The position numbers were made by a program, and so were the translations under genes. Shown here in pieces: positions 29,809 to 40,172 of a DNA stretch of 64,000 bases. The notes below the pieces were generated by a model that was given only the letters and a program-made list of their open reading frames with translations, was not told the DNA's origin and ran no database searches. This DNA comes from Phenylobacterium sp. (GTDB lineage: Bacteria; Pseudomonadota; Alphaproteobacteria; Caulobacterales; Caulobacteraceae), in NCBI GenBank assembly GCA_020401865.1, contig JADCAS010000005.1, positions 310,001-374,000 of the forward strand, written 5' to 3'. How positions within the stretch are numbered: position 1 is the stretch's first letter; each line of letters starts with the position of its first letter.

Positions 29809-31019
29809 AGGAAGAAGGTCCGGGTTCGATCAAGGGCCTCCAGGAAGGCGTCAACTTCCTGGGCCGTGTTGTAGAGCGCGAAGGAGGCGCGGACGCTGGA
29901 GCTGACGCCCAGGCGCCGCATGAGGGGCTCTGCGCAGTGGGTCCCGGCCCGGACCGCCACGCCGTAGCGGTCCAGCAGCTGGGCGATGTCATGGGCATGC
30001 GCGCCCTCGAGGGTAAAGCTGAGCACAGCGCCCTTGCCCTCGGCCTCGCCGAGAATCCGCAGGCCATTGATCGAGGCGACGCCCTCGCGCGCCCGCTCGT
30101 AGAGCGCCGCCTCATGGGCGTGGATCGCGTCCCGGTCGAGGGACGAGAGCCAGTCCACCGCTGCACCCAGTCCGACCGCCTCCACGATCGGCGGGGTCCC
30201 CGCCTCAAACCGCAGGGGCGGCTCTGCGTACGTAATCCGGTCGAAGTCCACCCGGTCGATCATCTCGCCCCCGCCCTGCCAGGGTGGAAGGGCGGCCAAC
30301 CGGTCGGCCCGGCCCCACAGCACCCCGATCCCGGTCGGTCCGTAGAGCTTGTGCCCGGAGAAGGCCACGAAGTCGGCGTCAAGGTCACGGACGTCGAGGC
30401 GGGCGTGGACCACCGACTGGCAGGCGTCGACGACTATCACCGCACCCGCGGCGCGGGCCAGGGCGGCGATGCGGCGGATCGGGTTGACCGTCCCCAGAAC
30501 ATTGGACATGTGGACCACTGACACCACACGGGTGCGGGGCGAGATCAGACCTTCCAGGGCCTCCATGTCGAGGGCCCCGTCGGGCAGAAGCGGAGCAAAG
30601 CGCAGGACCACCCCCTTCTGCTCGCGCAGGAAGTGCCAGGGGACGATGTTGGCGTGGTGCTCCATCTCGGTCAGGACCACCTCGTCACCCTCGGAAAGAT
30701 CGCGCCCAAGGCCCGCCGCCACCAGGTTCAGGGCCTCGGTAGCGCCCCGGGTGAAGACGATCTCGGTCTCCGGCGCGCCTATGAAGGCGCCGATCTTTTT
30801 CCGCGCGTTTTCATAGAGTTCCGTGGTTTCATTCGCCAAGGTATGCAGGCCGCGGTGGACGTTGGCGTAGCTGTGTCGCATCAGGTCCGTCATGGCCTGG
30901 ATGACCGCCTCGGGCTTCTGGGCCGAGGCGGCGCTGTCCAGGTAGACGAGCGGCCGGTCGCCGATCCTGCGGGAGAGGATCGGGAACTCGCCGCGGACTC
31001 TTTCCGGATCAAAGCCCAT
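29805..31019 (-). CDS. sufS: Cysteine desulfurase SufS
   Basis: A 404-residue group II PLP-dependent cysteine desulfurase that supplies sulfur to the SufBCD scaffold. It begins RGEFPILSRRIGDRPLVYLD. PLP contacts include FTRGATEALNLVA and TEMEHHANIVPWH, and the Schiff-base Lys is in FVAFSGHKLYGPTGIG. The persulfide Cys is in VRAGTHCAEPLMRRLG, typical of SufS. It overlaps sufD and sufT by a few bases. Confidence 0.96.
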   Translation of the reverse strand: MGFDPERVRGEFPILSRRIGDRPLVYLDSAASAQKPEAVIQAMTDLMRHSYANVHRGLHTLANETTELYENARKKIGAFIGAPETEIVFTRGATEALNLVAAGLGRDLSEGDEVVLTEMEHHANIVPWHFLREQKGVVLRFAPLLPDGALDMEALEGLISPRTRVVSVVHMSNVLGTVNPIRRIAALARAAGAVIVVDACQSVVHARLDVRDLDADFVAFSGHKLYGPTGIGVLWGRADRLAALPPWQGGGEMIDRVDFDRITYAEPPLRFEAGTPPIVEAVGLGAAVDWLSSLDRDAIHAHEAALYERAREGVASINGLRILGEAEGKGAVLSFTLEGAHAHDIAQLLDRYGVAVRAGTHCAEPLMRRLGVSSSVRASFALYNTAQEVDAFLEALDRTRTFFL

Positions 31020-32053
31020 CAGTCGCCGGCTCCGATCCGCGCCTGCAGCCAGCTCCGCATCCGTTCGGCCGCTTCCGGACTCCCGACCCGGTCGATCACC
31101 TCGCCCAGGAAGGAGGCCACCAGGAGGCTGCGGGCCTCGCCTTCCGGCAGGCCCCGCTGGCGCATGTAAAAGAGGACCTCGTCGTCCAGGGCGCCGACCG
31201 TGGCGCCGTGGGCGCAGGCGACGTCGTCGGCATAGATTTCAAGCTCCGGCCGGGCGTCGACCTCGGCCCGGTCCGACAGGATAAGAGCGTTGTGCGCCAT
31301 ACGCGCATCGGTTCCGTCGGCCCCCTCCTGGACGATGATCCGGCCCTGGAAGACGGCTCGGGCCTGGTCGTCCACCATGCCCCGGGCCAACTGGTCGGTG
31401 CGCCCGCCCGGTCCCTCGTGACGAACGCTGCTGGTCAGGTCGGCGTGGCGGCGTTCCCGCAGAACGTAGACCCCATCCAGCCGGACCTGCGCCCCCTGCC
31501 CCGGGTGCCGGACCCGGGTCTCGAAGCGCTGGCGGCGCGCGCCGGTGGTCAGAAGCGTCTGCGAAAGACCCGCGCCGGCCGCCAGTCTTGCGTCAAGTTC
31601 GACGACGGCAACCGCGTCCGGGTCCATGTCTGCGACGACCAGGCGCTCGCAGGCGGAGTCTGCTCCCAACTGAAGGTCGACGCCCAGCAGGGACAGGCCG
31701 GCTCCGCCCCCCTCATGCGACTCCAGGAGGGTCAGGCGGGCCGAGGGCCCGACGTCGATCCGAAGGCGCGACGTGTGGGCCCCGTCCCCCCGGGAGATAT
31801 GCCTCAGGACCAGCGTCCGTGTCTCCCCCTCGCCAATGCGGATCTCCTCGGGACCCGAGCCATTGGCGACAATGAGGACCTCCCCCGCCAGCCCGTCAAA
31901 CGGACCCGGGCCGATTGCGTCGGTCGGCAGGGGTTGCGAAGGCTCCGGGAGGGTTCGCAGCAGCCCGCGCAAGTCCGTCCAGCGCCAGTCCTCATCCCTT
32001 CGGGAAGGCAGGCGCGTGGGGTCGCGAAGCCGGATGGCCTCATCCAGGTTCAC
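31019..32053 (-). CDS. sufD: Fe-S assembly scaffold SufD
   Basis: A 344-residue partner of SufB and SufC. The C-terminal half is the conserved beta-helix part (VRHEGPGGRTDQLARGMVDD, AVFQGRIIVQEGADGTDARM, EIYADDVACAHGATVGALDD, LFYMRQRGLPEGEARSLLV), with the HGATVG motif. The start codon is GTG overlapping the sufC stop. The N-terminal 100 residues are divergent, which is normal for SufD. Confidence 0.95.
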   Translation of the reverse strand: MNLDEAIRLRDPTRLPSRRDEDWRWTDLRGLLRTLPEPSQPLPTDAIGPGPFDGLAGEVLIVANGSGPEEIRIGEGETRTLVLRHISRGDGAHTSRLRIDVGPSARLTLLESHEGGGAGLSLLGVDLQLGADSACERLVVADMDPDAVAVVELDARLAAGAGLSQTLLTTGARRQRFETRVRHPGQGAQVRLDGVYVLRERRHADLTSSVRHEGPGGRTDQLARGMVDDQARAVFQGRIIVQEGADGTDARMAHNALILSDRAEVDARPELEIYADDVACAHGATVGALDDEVLFYMRQRGLPEGEARSLLVASFLGEVIDRVGSPEAAERMRSWLQARIGAGD

Positions 32054-32796
32054 GCCGCCCTCGCATACTTGTCATAACCCTCGCGCTCGAGCTCCAGGGC
32101 CATCTCCGGCCCGCCGCTCGCCACGATCCGACCGTCCGCCAGCACGTGCACCCTGTCGGGACGGATGTAGTCCAGAAGCCTCTGGTAGTGCGTGATGACC
32201 AGCATGGAGCGATCGGGCGCGCGCAGGGCGTTCACGCCCTCCGAGACGATCCGCAGCGCGTCGATGTCGAGACCCGAGTCGGTCTCGTCGAGGATCATGA
32301 AACGGGGCGAAAGCAGCGCCATCTGAAGGACTTCCATGCGCTTCTTCTCACCGCCGGAGAATCCGACATTGAGGGGCCGCTTGAGCATGTCGAAGTCCAT
32401 CCGCAGGTCGGCGGCGCAGGCCCGCGCCCGCTTGAGGAAGTCCGGGGCGGACATCTCGGCCTCGCCCCGGGCCCGACGCTGGGCATTCAGCGCGGTCCGG
32501 ATGAAGGTGAGAGCCGGAACTCCCGGGATTTCAAGAGGATACTGGAAGGACAGGAACAGGCCCTGCGCCGCCCGCTCATTGGCCTCAAGGCCCAGCAGAT
32601 CCACGCCGTCGAGTTCGGCTGCGCCCTCGGTGACCTCATATCCGGGCCTTCCCGTGAGGACATAGGAGAGCGTCGACTTCCCGGCCCCGTTGGGGCCCAT
32701 CACGGCGTGCACCTCGCCCGCCGGCACCTCGAGGCTGAGCCCCTTCAGGATTTCGCGCTCGCCCACCCGGGCGTGGAGGTTACGGAGGCTCAGCAT
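32050..32796 (-). CDS. sufC: Fe-S assembly ATPase SufC
   Basis: A 248-residue ABC-type ATPase that drives SufBCD. Walker A is MGPNGAGKSTLSYVLTG, the signature is VGFSGGEKKRMEVLQM and Walker B is FMILDETDSGLDIDAL. VTHYQRLLDYIRPDRVHVL is also characteristic of SufC. It overlaps the small upstream gene by seven bases and sufD by four, implying coupled translation. Confidence 0.97.
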   Translation of the reverse strand: MLSLRNLHARVGEREILKGLSLEVPAGEVHAVMGPNGAGKSTLSYVLTGRPGYEVTEGAAELDGVDLLGLEANERAAQGLFLSFQYPLEIPGVPALTFIRTALNAQRRARGEAEMSAPDFLKRARACAADLRMDFDMLKRPLNVGFSGGEKKRMEVLQMALLSPRFMILDETDSGLDIDALRIVSEGVNALRAPDRSMLVITHYQRLLDYIRPDRVHVLADGRIVASGGPEMALELEREGYDKYARAA

Positions 32797-33193
32797 GAGG
32801 CGGACTCATCGGCAAGGTAGTGGGCGAACAGGTCGAGCGCCCCGGAAACGGATGTCGCCACGCCCTGCTTGCGCGGGGCGGCGGTGGGCGTGGTGGCGGT
32901 GCGCTTGTCGGCGGAGCTGACGCTGGCCTCCCCGGCCTCGAAATAGGCGCGCAGACGGAAATCCGGGTGGTCGAGGGTCACCGCATAGCGGGTCCTCTCC
33001 AGCTTCAGGCCGCGTTCGCGAAGGAAGTCGGGATCTGAGGCCAGGACGTCATAAAGGGCGCTGGCGGCGGCGTGATCGGCCTCCTGCTGAGCCCGGTCCC
33101 GCTCCTCGCGGGCCAGACGCTCATCCTCTCGCCTGAGGATCTCCAGGTCGAAGGCCCGGCGCAGGGAGAGGGTCTTGGACAGGTCTGTCTGGG

Positions 33194-33197
<4 letters not shown>
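32790..33197 (-). CDS. Hypothetical protein inside the SUF operon
   Basis: A 135-residue protein of no family I recognise. Residues 8-50 are highly charged and probably a helix ([20 protein letters not shown]), residues 60-95 form a possible small fold ([20 protein letters not shown]), then a Ser/Thr/Ala/Lys linker and a short C-terminal helix with [14 protein letters not shown]. It overlaps sufB by four bases and sufC by seven. The tight packing makes a role in or regulation of SUF assembly plausible, but nothing in the sequence proves it. Confidence 0.75.
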
Positions 33198-34663
<1,466 letters not shown>

Positions 34664-34674
34664 CTGTCTGCTCC

Positions 34675-35811
34675 TCAGGCCGCAGCCGGGTGACGGCGAG
34701 ACTGCCGCCGGGTCTTCAGGTCGATCCAGGTTTCGGCGGCGATCCGCCAGTCCTCAGGCCGGGTGGACCAGCCCCCGCTGAGGCGGATGGCGCAGCCGGC
34801 CAGGTCGCCCAGACCCATCGCCTCCAGGACCCGGCTGGGCCGGACCTTGCCGCTGGAACAGGCGGCGCCGGCGCTGACCTGCACGCCGGAAAGGTCAAGG
34901 CCCATGACCTGAATCTCGGAGGGAAGGTCGCGGATCGCGATGCACAGCACGTCGTCCAGGCGCGGCGCCGCGGCCCCGACCACCAGGGCCCCGGCCGCAG
35001 CGACGGCGGCGGCGGCGGCGTCCCGGGCTCCTGGCCCTGGGCGGGGAGACGCCAGGGCGGCCTCGACCGCAGCCCCGAAGCCTGCGGCGCCGATCAGGTT
35101 CTGGGTCCCGGCGCGGCGACCGTGCTCCTGCCCTCCGCCCGGCAGGTCACGGACAATGCGGGTGCGGGCGCCGGCGACCAGGGCGCCGATGCCCTGGGGG
35201 CCGCCCAGCTTGTGGGCCGAGAGGGCGAGGCTGTCAGCGCCCAGAACATCCAGTTCCACCGGCGTCCGACCGGCGGCCTGGACGGCGTCCACATGCAGCC
35301 AGCCTCCCGCCGCGCGGACCCTCTCGGCGGCCTCTCGGGTGGGCTGGATCACGCCGGTCTCGTTATTGGCGGCCATGAGGGCCAGAAAGACGGGGCCGCC
35401 CGCCGCCGAGGGGGCGTCGAGAAGCGCCTGGAGGGCGCCGAGGTCGATTATCCCCTCCGGCCGGACCGGGACCTCCACGGTCTCGACGCCGCTGGCCAGG
35501 GCCGCCTCACGGACACAGTCGTGCTCGATGGCGGAGATCAGCAGCCGGCGAGCCCCGGCGGCGACCGCGCTGCGGATCGCCAGCACATTGGCCTCCGTCC
35601 CGCCGCTGGTGAAGGTCACCGCTGCCGAGGGGGCGCCGGCCAGGATCGCCACCCGGGCGCGCGCCTCCTCCAGCAGCGCGCGGGCCGCGCGACCCGAGGC
35701 GTGGACGGAACTCGGATTACCGGTCACGTCGAAGGCGGCGGCCATAGCGGCGCGCGCCTCGGGCCTCAGGGGGGAGGTGGCGCAGTGATCCAGATAGACC
35801 CCGGCGTTCAT
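34675..35811 (-). CDS. Second cysteine desulfurase (IscS/NifS-like)
   Basis: A 378-residue group I PLP-dependent cysteine desulfurase. It begins [19 protein letters not shown], has [15 protein letters not shown], the PLP Lys in [18 protein letters not shown], and the mobile-loop Cys in [18 protein letters not shown]. Compared with SufS it has the longer Cys loop of IscS types. Its ATG overlaps the iscR stop. Alphaproteobacterial SUF operons frequently carry both this gene and sufS; it may also serve tRNA thiolation. Confidence 0.92.
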   Translation of the reverse strand: MNAGVYLDHCATSPLRPEARAAMAAAFDVTGNPSSVHASGRAARALLEEARARVAILAGAPSAAVTFTSGGTEANVLAIRSAVAAGARRLLISAIEHDCVREAALASGVETVEVPVRPEGIIDLGALQALLDAPSAAGGPVFLALMAANNETGVIQPTREAAERVRAAGGWLHVDAVQAAGRTPVELDVLGADSLALSAHKLGGPQGIGALVAGARTRIVRDLPGGGQEHGRRAGTQNLIGAAGFGAAVEAALASPRPGPGARDAAAAAVAAAGALVVGAAAPRLDDVLCIAIRDLPSEIQVMGLDLSGVQVSAGAACSSGKVRPSRVLEAMGLGDLAGCAIRLSGGWSTRPEDWRIAAETWIDLKTRRQSRRHPAAA

Positions 35812-36248
35812 GCCGCCCTCCGGCCGGCGCCAACACGGCCCGCGACCACGTCTTCCAGAGAGACCGAGGCCAGCCAGGCCTCGATCTGCCGGCCGGTCTC
35901 CTCCCAGAGGTCGTGGGTCAGACAGCGCTCGCCGTTCGTCATGCATCCCGGCGACTTGGCGCCGCAGCGGGTGGCGCGCAGGGGCTCATCCACCGCAAGG
36001 ACAATCTCGGCGATGCTGGTGGCCGCCGCCGCACGGGCCAGGCGATAGCCGCCGCCGGGACCCCGGTGGCTCTGCACAAGCCCCTGGCGGCGCAGCCGGG
36101 CGAACAGTTGCTCAAGATAGGAGAGCGAGATTTCCTGGCGGGCGGCGATGTCCGAGAGGGCGACTGCGCGTTCAGCCGACTCCACCTGGCGCCGGGCCAG
36201 GTCGGCCATGGCCATGACGGCGTATCGTCCCTTGGTGCTCAGTCGCAT
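35808..36248 (-). CDS. iscR: Rrf2 family iron-sulfur regulator IscR-like
   Basis: A 146-residue winged-helix repressor that likely senses Fe-S status and controls this operon. The DNA-binding part reads MRLSTKGRYAVMAMADLA and ISLSYLEQLFARLRRQGLV, followed by RGPGGGYRLARA. The three cluster cysteines are in RCGAKSPGCMTNGERCLTH, spaced as in IscR. The start MRLSTKGRY is the conserved one; the open frame upstream is longer but not conserved. First gene of the operon. Confidence 0.93.
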   Translation of the reverse strand: MRLSTKGRYAVMAMADLARRQVESAERAVALSDIAARQEISLSYLEQLFARLRRQGLVQSHRGPGGGYRLARAAAATSIAEIVLAVDEPLRATRCGAKSPGCMTNGERCLTHDLWEETGRQIEAWLASVSLEDVVAGRVGAGRRAA

Positions 36249-36349
36249 GTCCCCGGACCTCAGAAGGTTCGCATTTTTTCGAGCCTTGCCGCCGGGCCCT
36301 GTGCTAAAGCCGCCGCTTCTCGCGGAGCCGCTCCAGAGCCGGCGTCTGC

Positions 36350-36378
36350 GATCTAGGAAGACCAAGCACGATAGTCAA
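36350..36378 (-). promoter_or_regulatory. Probable promoter of the iscR-suf operon
   Basis: On the minus strand TTGACT (36373-36378) is followed after 17 bases by TAGATC (36350-36355), about 100 bp upstream of iscR. The -35 falls inside the dyad at 36371-36382. Confidence 0.45.
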
Positions 36379-36382
36379 CTAT
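36371..36382. promoter_or_regulatory. Dyad ATAGTCAACTAT, candidate operator
   Basis: An inverted repeat ATAGT-CA-ACTAT in the region between divergent iscR and the hydrolase gene, overlapping the proposed -35. The minus-strand reading ATAGTTGACTA matches one half of the enterobacterial type 1 IscR site; the other half is not seen. Autoregulation by IscR is a reasonable inference. Confidence 0.4.
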
Positions 36383-36407
36383 TCGGGCTCCATCTTAAGG
36401 AGGCGAC

Positions 36408-37055
36408 ATGCCAGAGGTGGTTCTGACCGGCGCAGCCGGCCGCATCGAGGGGCGCTACACGGCGGGCAAGATCGAAAATGCGCCGATCGCCCTGATCCTG
36501 CACCCGCATCCTCGCGCCGGCGGGCAGATGAACCACCCGGTCGCCGTCCAGCTGTTCCATCTGTTCATGAAGCGGGGCTTCTCGGTCCTGCGCTTCAACT
36601 TCCGCGGCGTGGGACGCAGCCAGGGCGAGTTCGACGCAGGCATCGGCGAACTGGCGGACGCCGCCACCGCCCTCGACTGGCTACAGGCCACCAACCCCTC
36701 GGCAGCCCAGTGCTGGGTGGCGGGCTTCGACTTCGGCGCCTGGATCGGGATGCAGCTGCTCATGCGCCGACCGGAAACCGACGGCTTCATCTCCGTCTCG
36801 CCGCCGACCAACATGTACGATTTCAGCTTCCTGGCCCCCTGCCCGGCCTCCGGCCTGATGCTGCACGGCGGCGCGGACACCGTCACGCCCCCGCAGGAGG
36901 TGGAGAAGGTGGTCTCCAAGCTCCGCACCCAGAAGGGTATTGTCATCGATTACGACGTCGTCGACGGCGCAAGCCATTTCTGGACCGAGCACCTGCCGGA
37001 GGTGGAAGCCCGCGTTGGGGCTTATCTGGACCGGCGTCTGGCCGAGAGCGTCTGA
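36408..37055 (+). CDS. Alpha/beta hydrolase with Asp at the nucleophile elbow
   Basis: A 215-residue cytoplasmic alpha/beta hydrolase (COG2945-like). The oxyanion region is ILHPHPRAGGQMNHPV and the cap-lacking core has LRFNFRGVGRSQGEFD. The elbow reads AGFDFGAWIGMQLLMRRPE, with Asp108 where relatives usually have Ser. The acid and base candidates are in LHGGADTVTPP and DGASHFWTEH. AAGGAGG precedes the ATG. It is divergent from iscR, a conserved arrangement in related bacteria. Its function is unknown. Confidence 0.85.
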   Translation: MPEVVLTGAAGRIEGRYTAGKIENAPIALILHPHPRAGGQMNHPVAVQLFHLFMKRGFSVLRFNFRGVGRSQGEFDAGIGELADAATALDWLQATNPSAAQCWVAGFDFGAWIGMQLLMRRPETDGFISVSPPTNMYDFSFLAPCPASGLMLHGGADTVTPPQEVEKVVSKLRTQKGIVIDYDVVDGASHFWTEHLPEVEARVGAYLDRRLAESV

Positions 37056-37062
37056 GACGGCA

Positions 37063-38172
37063 TCAGCCCGGCTGGGCCAAGCGGCCGCCGGTCATTGGAG
37101 CCCTCACCCCGGTCGTTCCCGGGAACGAGATCGGCAACCCCCTAAGGCAACGCGCTGCAAGGAAGGCGAAGGCCTCGGCCTCCAGAGCATCGCCCCGCCA
37201 GCCGACGGATTCTGCGGTGACGACCTCGCAGCCCAGCCGATCCGCCAGAGCCGCCATCAGGACCGGATTGCGCCGTCCGCCGCCGGTGACGATCAGGCCT
37301 GAGGGCTCTACCCCCACCAGCCGGAACCCGCTGGCCACCGCCTCGGCTGTGAAGGCGGTCAGGGTCGCGACAGCATCCTCAAGCGAGAGCGCATCTGTCG
37401 GAGCCGGGGAAAAGTCGTAACGATCCAGGGACTTGGGCGCGGGCTCAGAGAACCAGGAGTGGTCCATCAGGCGCGACAGCACCGGTTCTGAAATCACACC
37501 CGCCGCCGCCAGCCGTCCGTCGACATCGAACCTTCCCGCCCCGCGCGCTGTCACGACCTGGTCGATCAAGCCGTTCCCGGGGCCGGTGTCGAAGGCGGTG
37601 ATCTGGTCGCCCCCCGCCCAGCAGGTCAGGTTAGCCACGCCGCCGATGTTGAGCACCGCCAGGGGGGCGGTAAGGCCCGAGGCCGCCGCCCGGGCCAGAT
37701 GGTAGACGGGCGCCAGCGGGGCGCCCTCCCCGCCCGCCGCGACGTCCGCCGTCCGGAAATCGAAGACCACAGGCACACCCGTCGCCCGGGCCAGCCAGGC
37801 GCCGTCGCCCAGCTGCAGGGTCCGCCCCTTCCGACCTGCGGAGGGACGCTCGTGAAGGACGGTCTGGCCATGCATTCCGACGAGGTCGAGGTCGGACCAG
37901 TCAAGACCGCAGGAGGCCAGGAAGGCGGTTCCTGCGGAGAGGTGGACCTCCGCCACGGCGCGGGATGCGGCGGCGAAGACAGGCGGGTCGGGAGCGTCCC
38001 GGGGATGGTCCAGCGCGGTCCGGATGGCGTCCCGCAGGAGGGCCCGCAGGGGGTCCGACAGGGGCTCCTCGCCCGCCGGTCCAAAATCGGTGAGGACCTC
38101 GCCGTCCGTCTCGAGGATCGCCATGTCGACGGCGTCCAGCGAGGTGCCGGTCATGAAGCCCAGAATGCGCAT
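37063..38172 (-). CDS. anmK: Anhydro-N-acetylmuramic acid kinase
   Basis: A 369-residue sugar kinase that recycles cell-wall anhydroMurNAc to MurNAc-6-phosphate. It begins LGFMTGTSLDAVDMAILETD, contains LVGMHGQTVLHERP, VLNIGGVANLTCW, FDTGPGNGLIDQ and the nucleotide-binding LIVTGGGRRNPVLMAALAD. Length matches the family. It converges on the hydrolase gene with seven bases between stops and is divergent from tyrS. Confidence 0.95.
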   Translation of the reverse strand: MRILGFMTGTSLDAVDMAILETDGEVLTDFGPAGEEPLSDPLRALLRDAIRTALDHPRDAPDPPVFAAASRAVAEVHLSAGTAFLASCGLDWSDLDLVGMHGQTVLHERPSAGRKGRTLQLGDGAWLARATGVPVVFDFRTADVAAGGEGAPLAPVYHLARAAASGLTAPLAVLNIGGVANLTCWAGGDQITAFDTGPGNGLIDQVVTARGAGRFDVDGRLAAAGVISEPVLSRLMDHSWFSEPAPKSLDRYDFSPAPTDALSLEDAVATLTAFTAEAVASGFRLVGVEPSGLIVTGGGRRNPVLMAALADRLGCEVVTAESVGWRGDALEAEAFAFLAARCLRGLPISFPGTTGVRAPMTGGRLAQPG

Positions 38173-38347
38173 GACGCTTGACTGCCATGGCCGCCGGGCC
38201 TAGGCCAGCGCCATGTTAGCGATCCGTGTCGCCGTCCCGACCTATTACCGCCGCCCCTGACGACGGCGTGAGACCCTTCGCGCCGCCCTTCCCGGCAGGC
38301 GCGCTCTGGAAACGGCGCCGGCCGGCCCGAGCCTTCCGGAGCCTCCC

Positions 38348-39595
38348 ATGACCCCCCAAGCCGAGTTCAAGTCCGACCTTCTGCGAACCCTGCAGGCGCG
38401 CGGCTACATCCACCAGATCACGCATCCGGAGGAGCTCGACGCCGCGGCGGCGGCGGGTCGCGTGACCGGCTACATCGGCTTCGACGCCACCGCCCCGTCC
38501 CTGCACGTCGGCAGTCTGCTGCAGATCATGATGCTGCGCCGGATGCAGCAGGCGGGGCACAAGCCCATCGTCCTGATGGGCGGCGGAACGACGAAGGTCG
38601 GCGATCCGACCGATAAGGACCAGTCGCGCCCCCTCCTGACCGAGGAGAGGATCCAGGCCAACATCGACAGCATCAAGACCGTGTTCGCCCGTTTCCTGAC
38701 GTTCGGCGACGGGCCTACTGACGCCGTGCTGGTGAACAACGCAGACTGGCTGGACCGGCTGGGCTATGTCGAGTTCCTCCGGAACTACGGCGTGCATTTC
38801 ACCATCAATCGCATGCTGTCCTTCGACTCGGTCCGGCTCCGCCTCGAGCGCGAGCAGCCGATGACCTTCCTCGAGTTCAACTACATGCTGATGCAGGCCA
38901 CGGATTTCCTGGAACTGGAGCGCAAGTACGGCTGCCAGCTGCAGATGGGCGGCTCGGACCAGTGGGGGAACATCCTCAACGGGGTCGAGCTCATCCGCAG
39001 GGTCGATCACAAGCAGGCCTTCGGACTCACCAGCCCCCTGCTCTCCACCGCCTCGGGCCAGAAGATGGGCAAGACCGTGGCCGGAGCCGTCTGGCTGAAC
39101 GCCGACATGCTGTCGCCCTACGACTACTGGCAGTTCTGGCGGAATACCGAGGACGCCGACGTCGGGCGCTTCCTCCGCCTGTTCACCGACCTGCCGTTGG
39201 ATGAAATCGCCCGGCTGGAAGGCCTGACCGGTGCGGGAATCAACGACGCCAAGAAGGTGCTGGCGACCGAGGCGACGCGGATGCTGCACGGCGCCGAGGC
39301 CGCCGCAGCGGCGGAGGAGGCCGCGCGGGTCGCCTTCGAGGCCGGCGGCCTTTCGGAAGACATGCCCACCCTGGCCTTGAAAGCCGACGACCTCGCCGCC
39401 ATGTCCCACGCCGGGCTGATGGTGGCGGCAGGCTTTGCCGCCTCCAACTCCGAGGCCCGGAAGCAGATCGCCAACGGCGGCTTCCGGATCAACGGCGAGA
39501 AGGTCTCGGATCCCCAGGCGACGGTCGTCGTCGATGGCGCCGAGACAGAGCTGAGGTCCGGCAAGCGCCGGGTCCGGCTGGTGATCGAACCCTGA
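38348..39595 (+). CDS. tyrS: Tyrosyl-tRNA synthetase
   Basis: A 415-residue class I aminoacyl-tRNA synthetase. The HIGH-like motif is in [15 protein letters not shown], tyrosine recognition in [20 protein letters not shown], and the KMSKS-like loop is [15 protein letters not shown]-terminal S4 RNA-binding domain (about residues 350-415) ends [10 protein letters not shown]. The bcp-like gene follows after 10 bp. Confidence 0.97.
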   Translation: MTPQAEFKSDLLRTLQARGYIHQITHPEELDAAAAAGRVTGYIGFDATAPSLHVGSLLQIMMLRRMQQAGHKPIVLMGGGTTKVGDPTDKDQSRPLLTEERIQANIDSIKTVFARFLTFGDGPTDAVLVNNADWLDRLGYVEFLRNYGVHFTINRMLSFDSVRLRLEREQPMTFLEFNYMLMQATDFLELERKYGCQLQMGGSDQWGNILNGVELIRRVDHKQAFGLTSPLLSTASGQKMGKTVAGAVWLNADMLSPYDYWQFWRNTEDADVGRFLRLFTDLPLDEIARLEGLTGAGINDAKKVLATEATRMLHGAEAAAAAEEAARVAFEAGGLSEDMPTLALKADDLAAMSHAGLMVAAGFAASNSEARKQIANGGFRINGEKVSDPQATVVVDGAETELRSGKRRVRLVIEP

Positions 39596-39605
39596 GGAGC
39601 GGAAC

Positions 39606-40070
39606 ATGGCGGACCTGGATGCCGGCGCGAAGGCGCCCGACTTCGAAATGGCCGGCGAGAAGGGCCCGATCCGGCTGTCGGACTTCGCCGGCAAGGCCCT
39701 TGTTCTCTATTTCTACCCCAAGGACGACACCTCAGGCTGCACCAAGGAGGCGCAGGAGTTTTCGGCGTTCGCCCCCGATTTCGCCGCTGCGGGCGTTGCA
39801 GTGCTGGGGGTTTCCAAGGACACCGTCGCCAGCCACCGCAAGTTCACCGCCAAGTACGGTCTCGCCATCCCCCTTGGCTCCGATCCCGAGGGCGCGACGA
39901 TCGAGGCCTACGGATCCTGGGTCGAGAAGAGCATGTACGGCCGCAAGTACATGGGCATCGACCGCTCGACCTTCCTGATCGACGGGGCCGGCGTCATTCG
40001 GAAGGTTTGGCGGAAGGTGAAGGTCCCGGGGCACGCCGCCGAGGTGCTGAAAGCGGCCCTGGCCCTGTAA
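39606..40070 (+). CDS. bcp: Peroxiredoxin, Bcp/PrxQ family, single cysteine
   Basis: A 154-residue thiol peroxidase. The peroxidatic Cys45 is in YPKDDTSGCTKEAQEFSAF, and the second part FTAKYGLAIPLGSDPEG and GIDRSTFLIDGAGVIRKVWR is typical of the group. E. coli Bcp has a resolving Cys five residues after the first; here that position is Ala and no other Cys exists, so it must be a 1-Cys type or use an external thiol. Probably cotranscribed with tyrS. Confidence 0.93.
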   Translation: MADLDAGAKAPDFEMAGEKGPIRLSDFAGKALVLYFYPKDDTSGCTKEAQEFSAFAPDFAAAGVAVLGVSKDTVASHRKFTAKYGLAIPLGSDPEGATIEAYGSWVEKSMYGRKYMGIDRSTFLIDGAGVIRKVWRKVKVPGHAAEVLKAALAL

Positions 40071-40172
40071 CCCATCGTCACGCTCCCTCGGGCGACCCTC
40101 GAATCAGCGGGTTGCCAGCAGGGGACTTAACGGACAATAACTGCATCCCCATTGGCAGACAGCACGGTGAGC

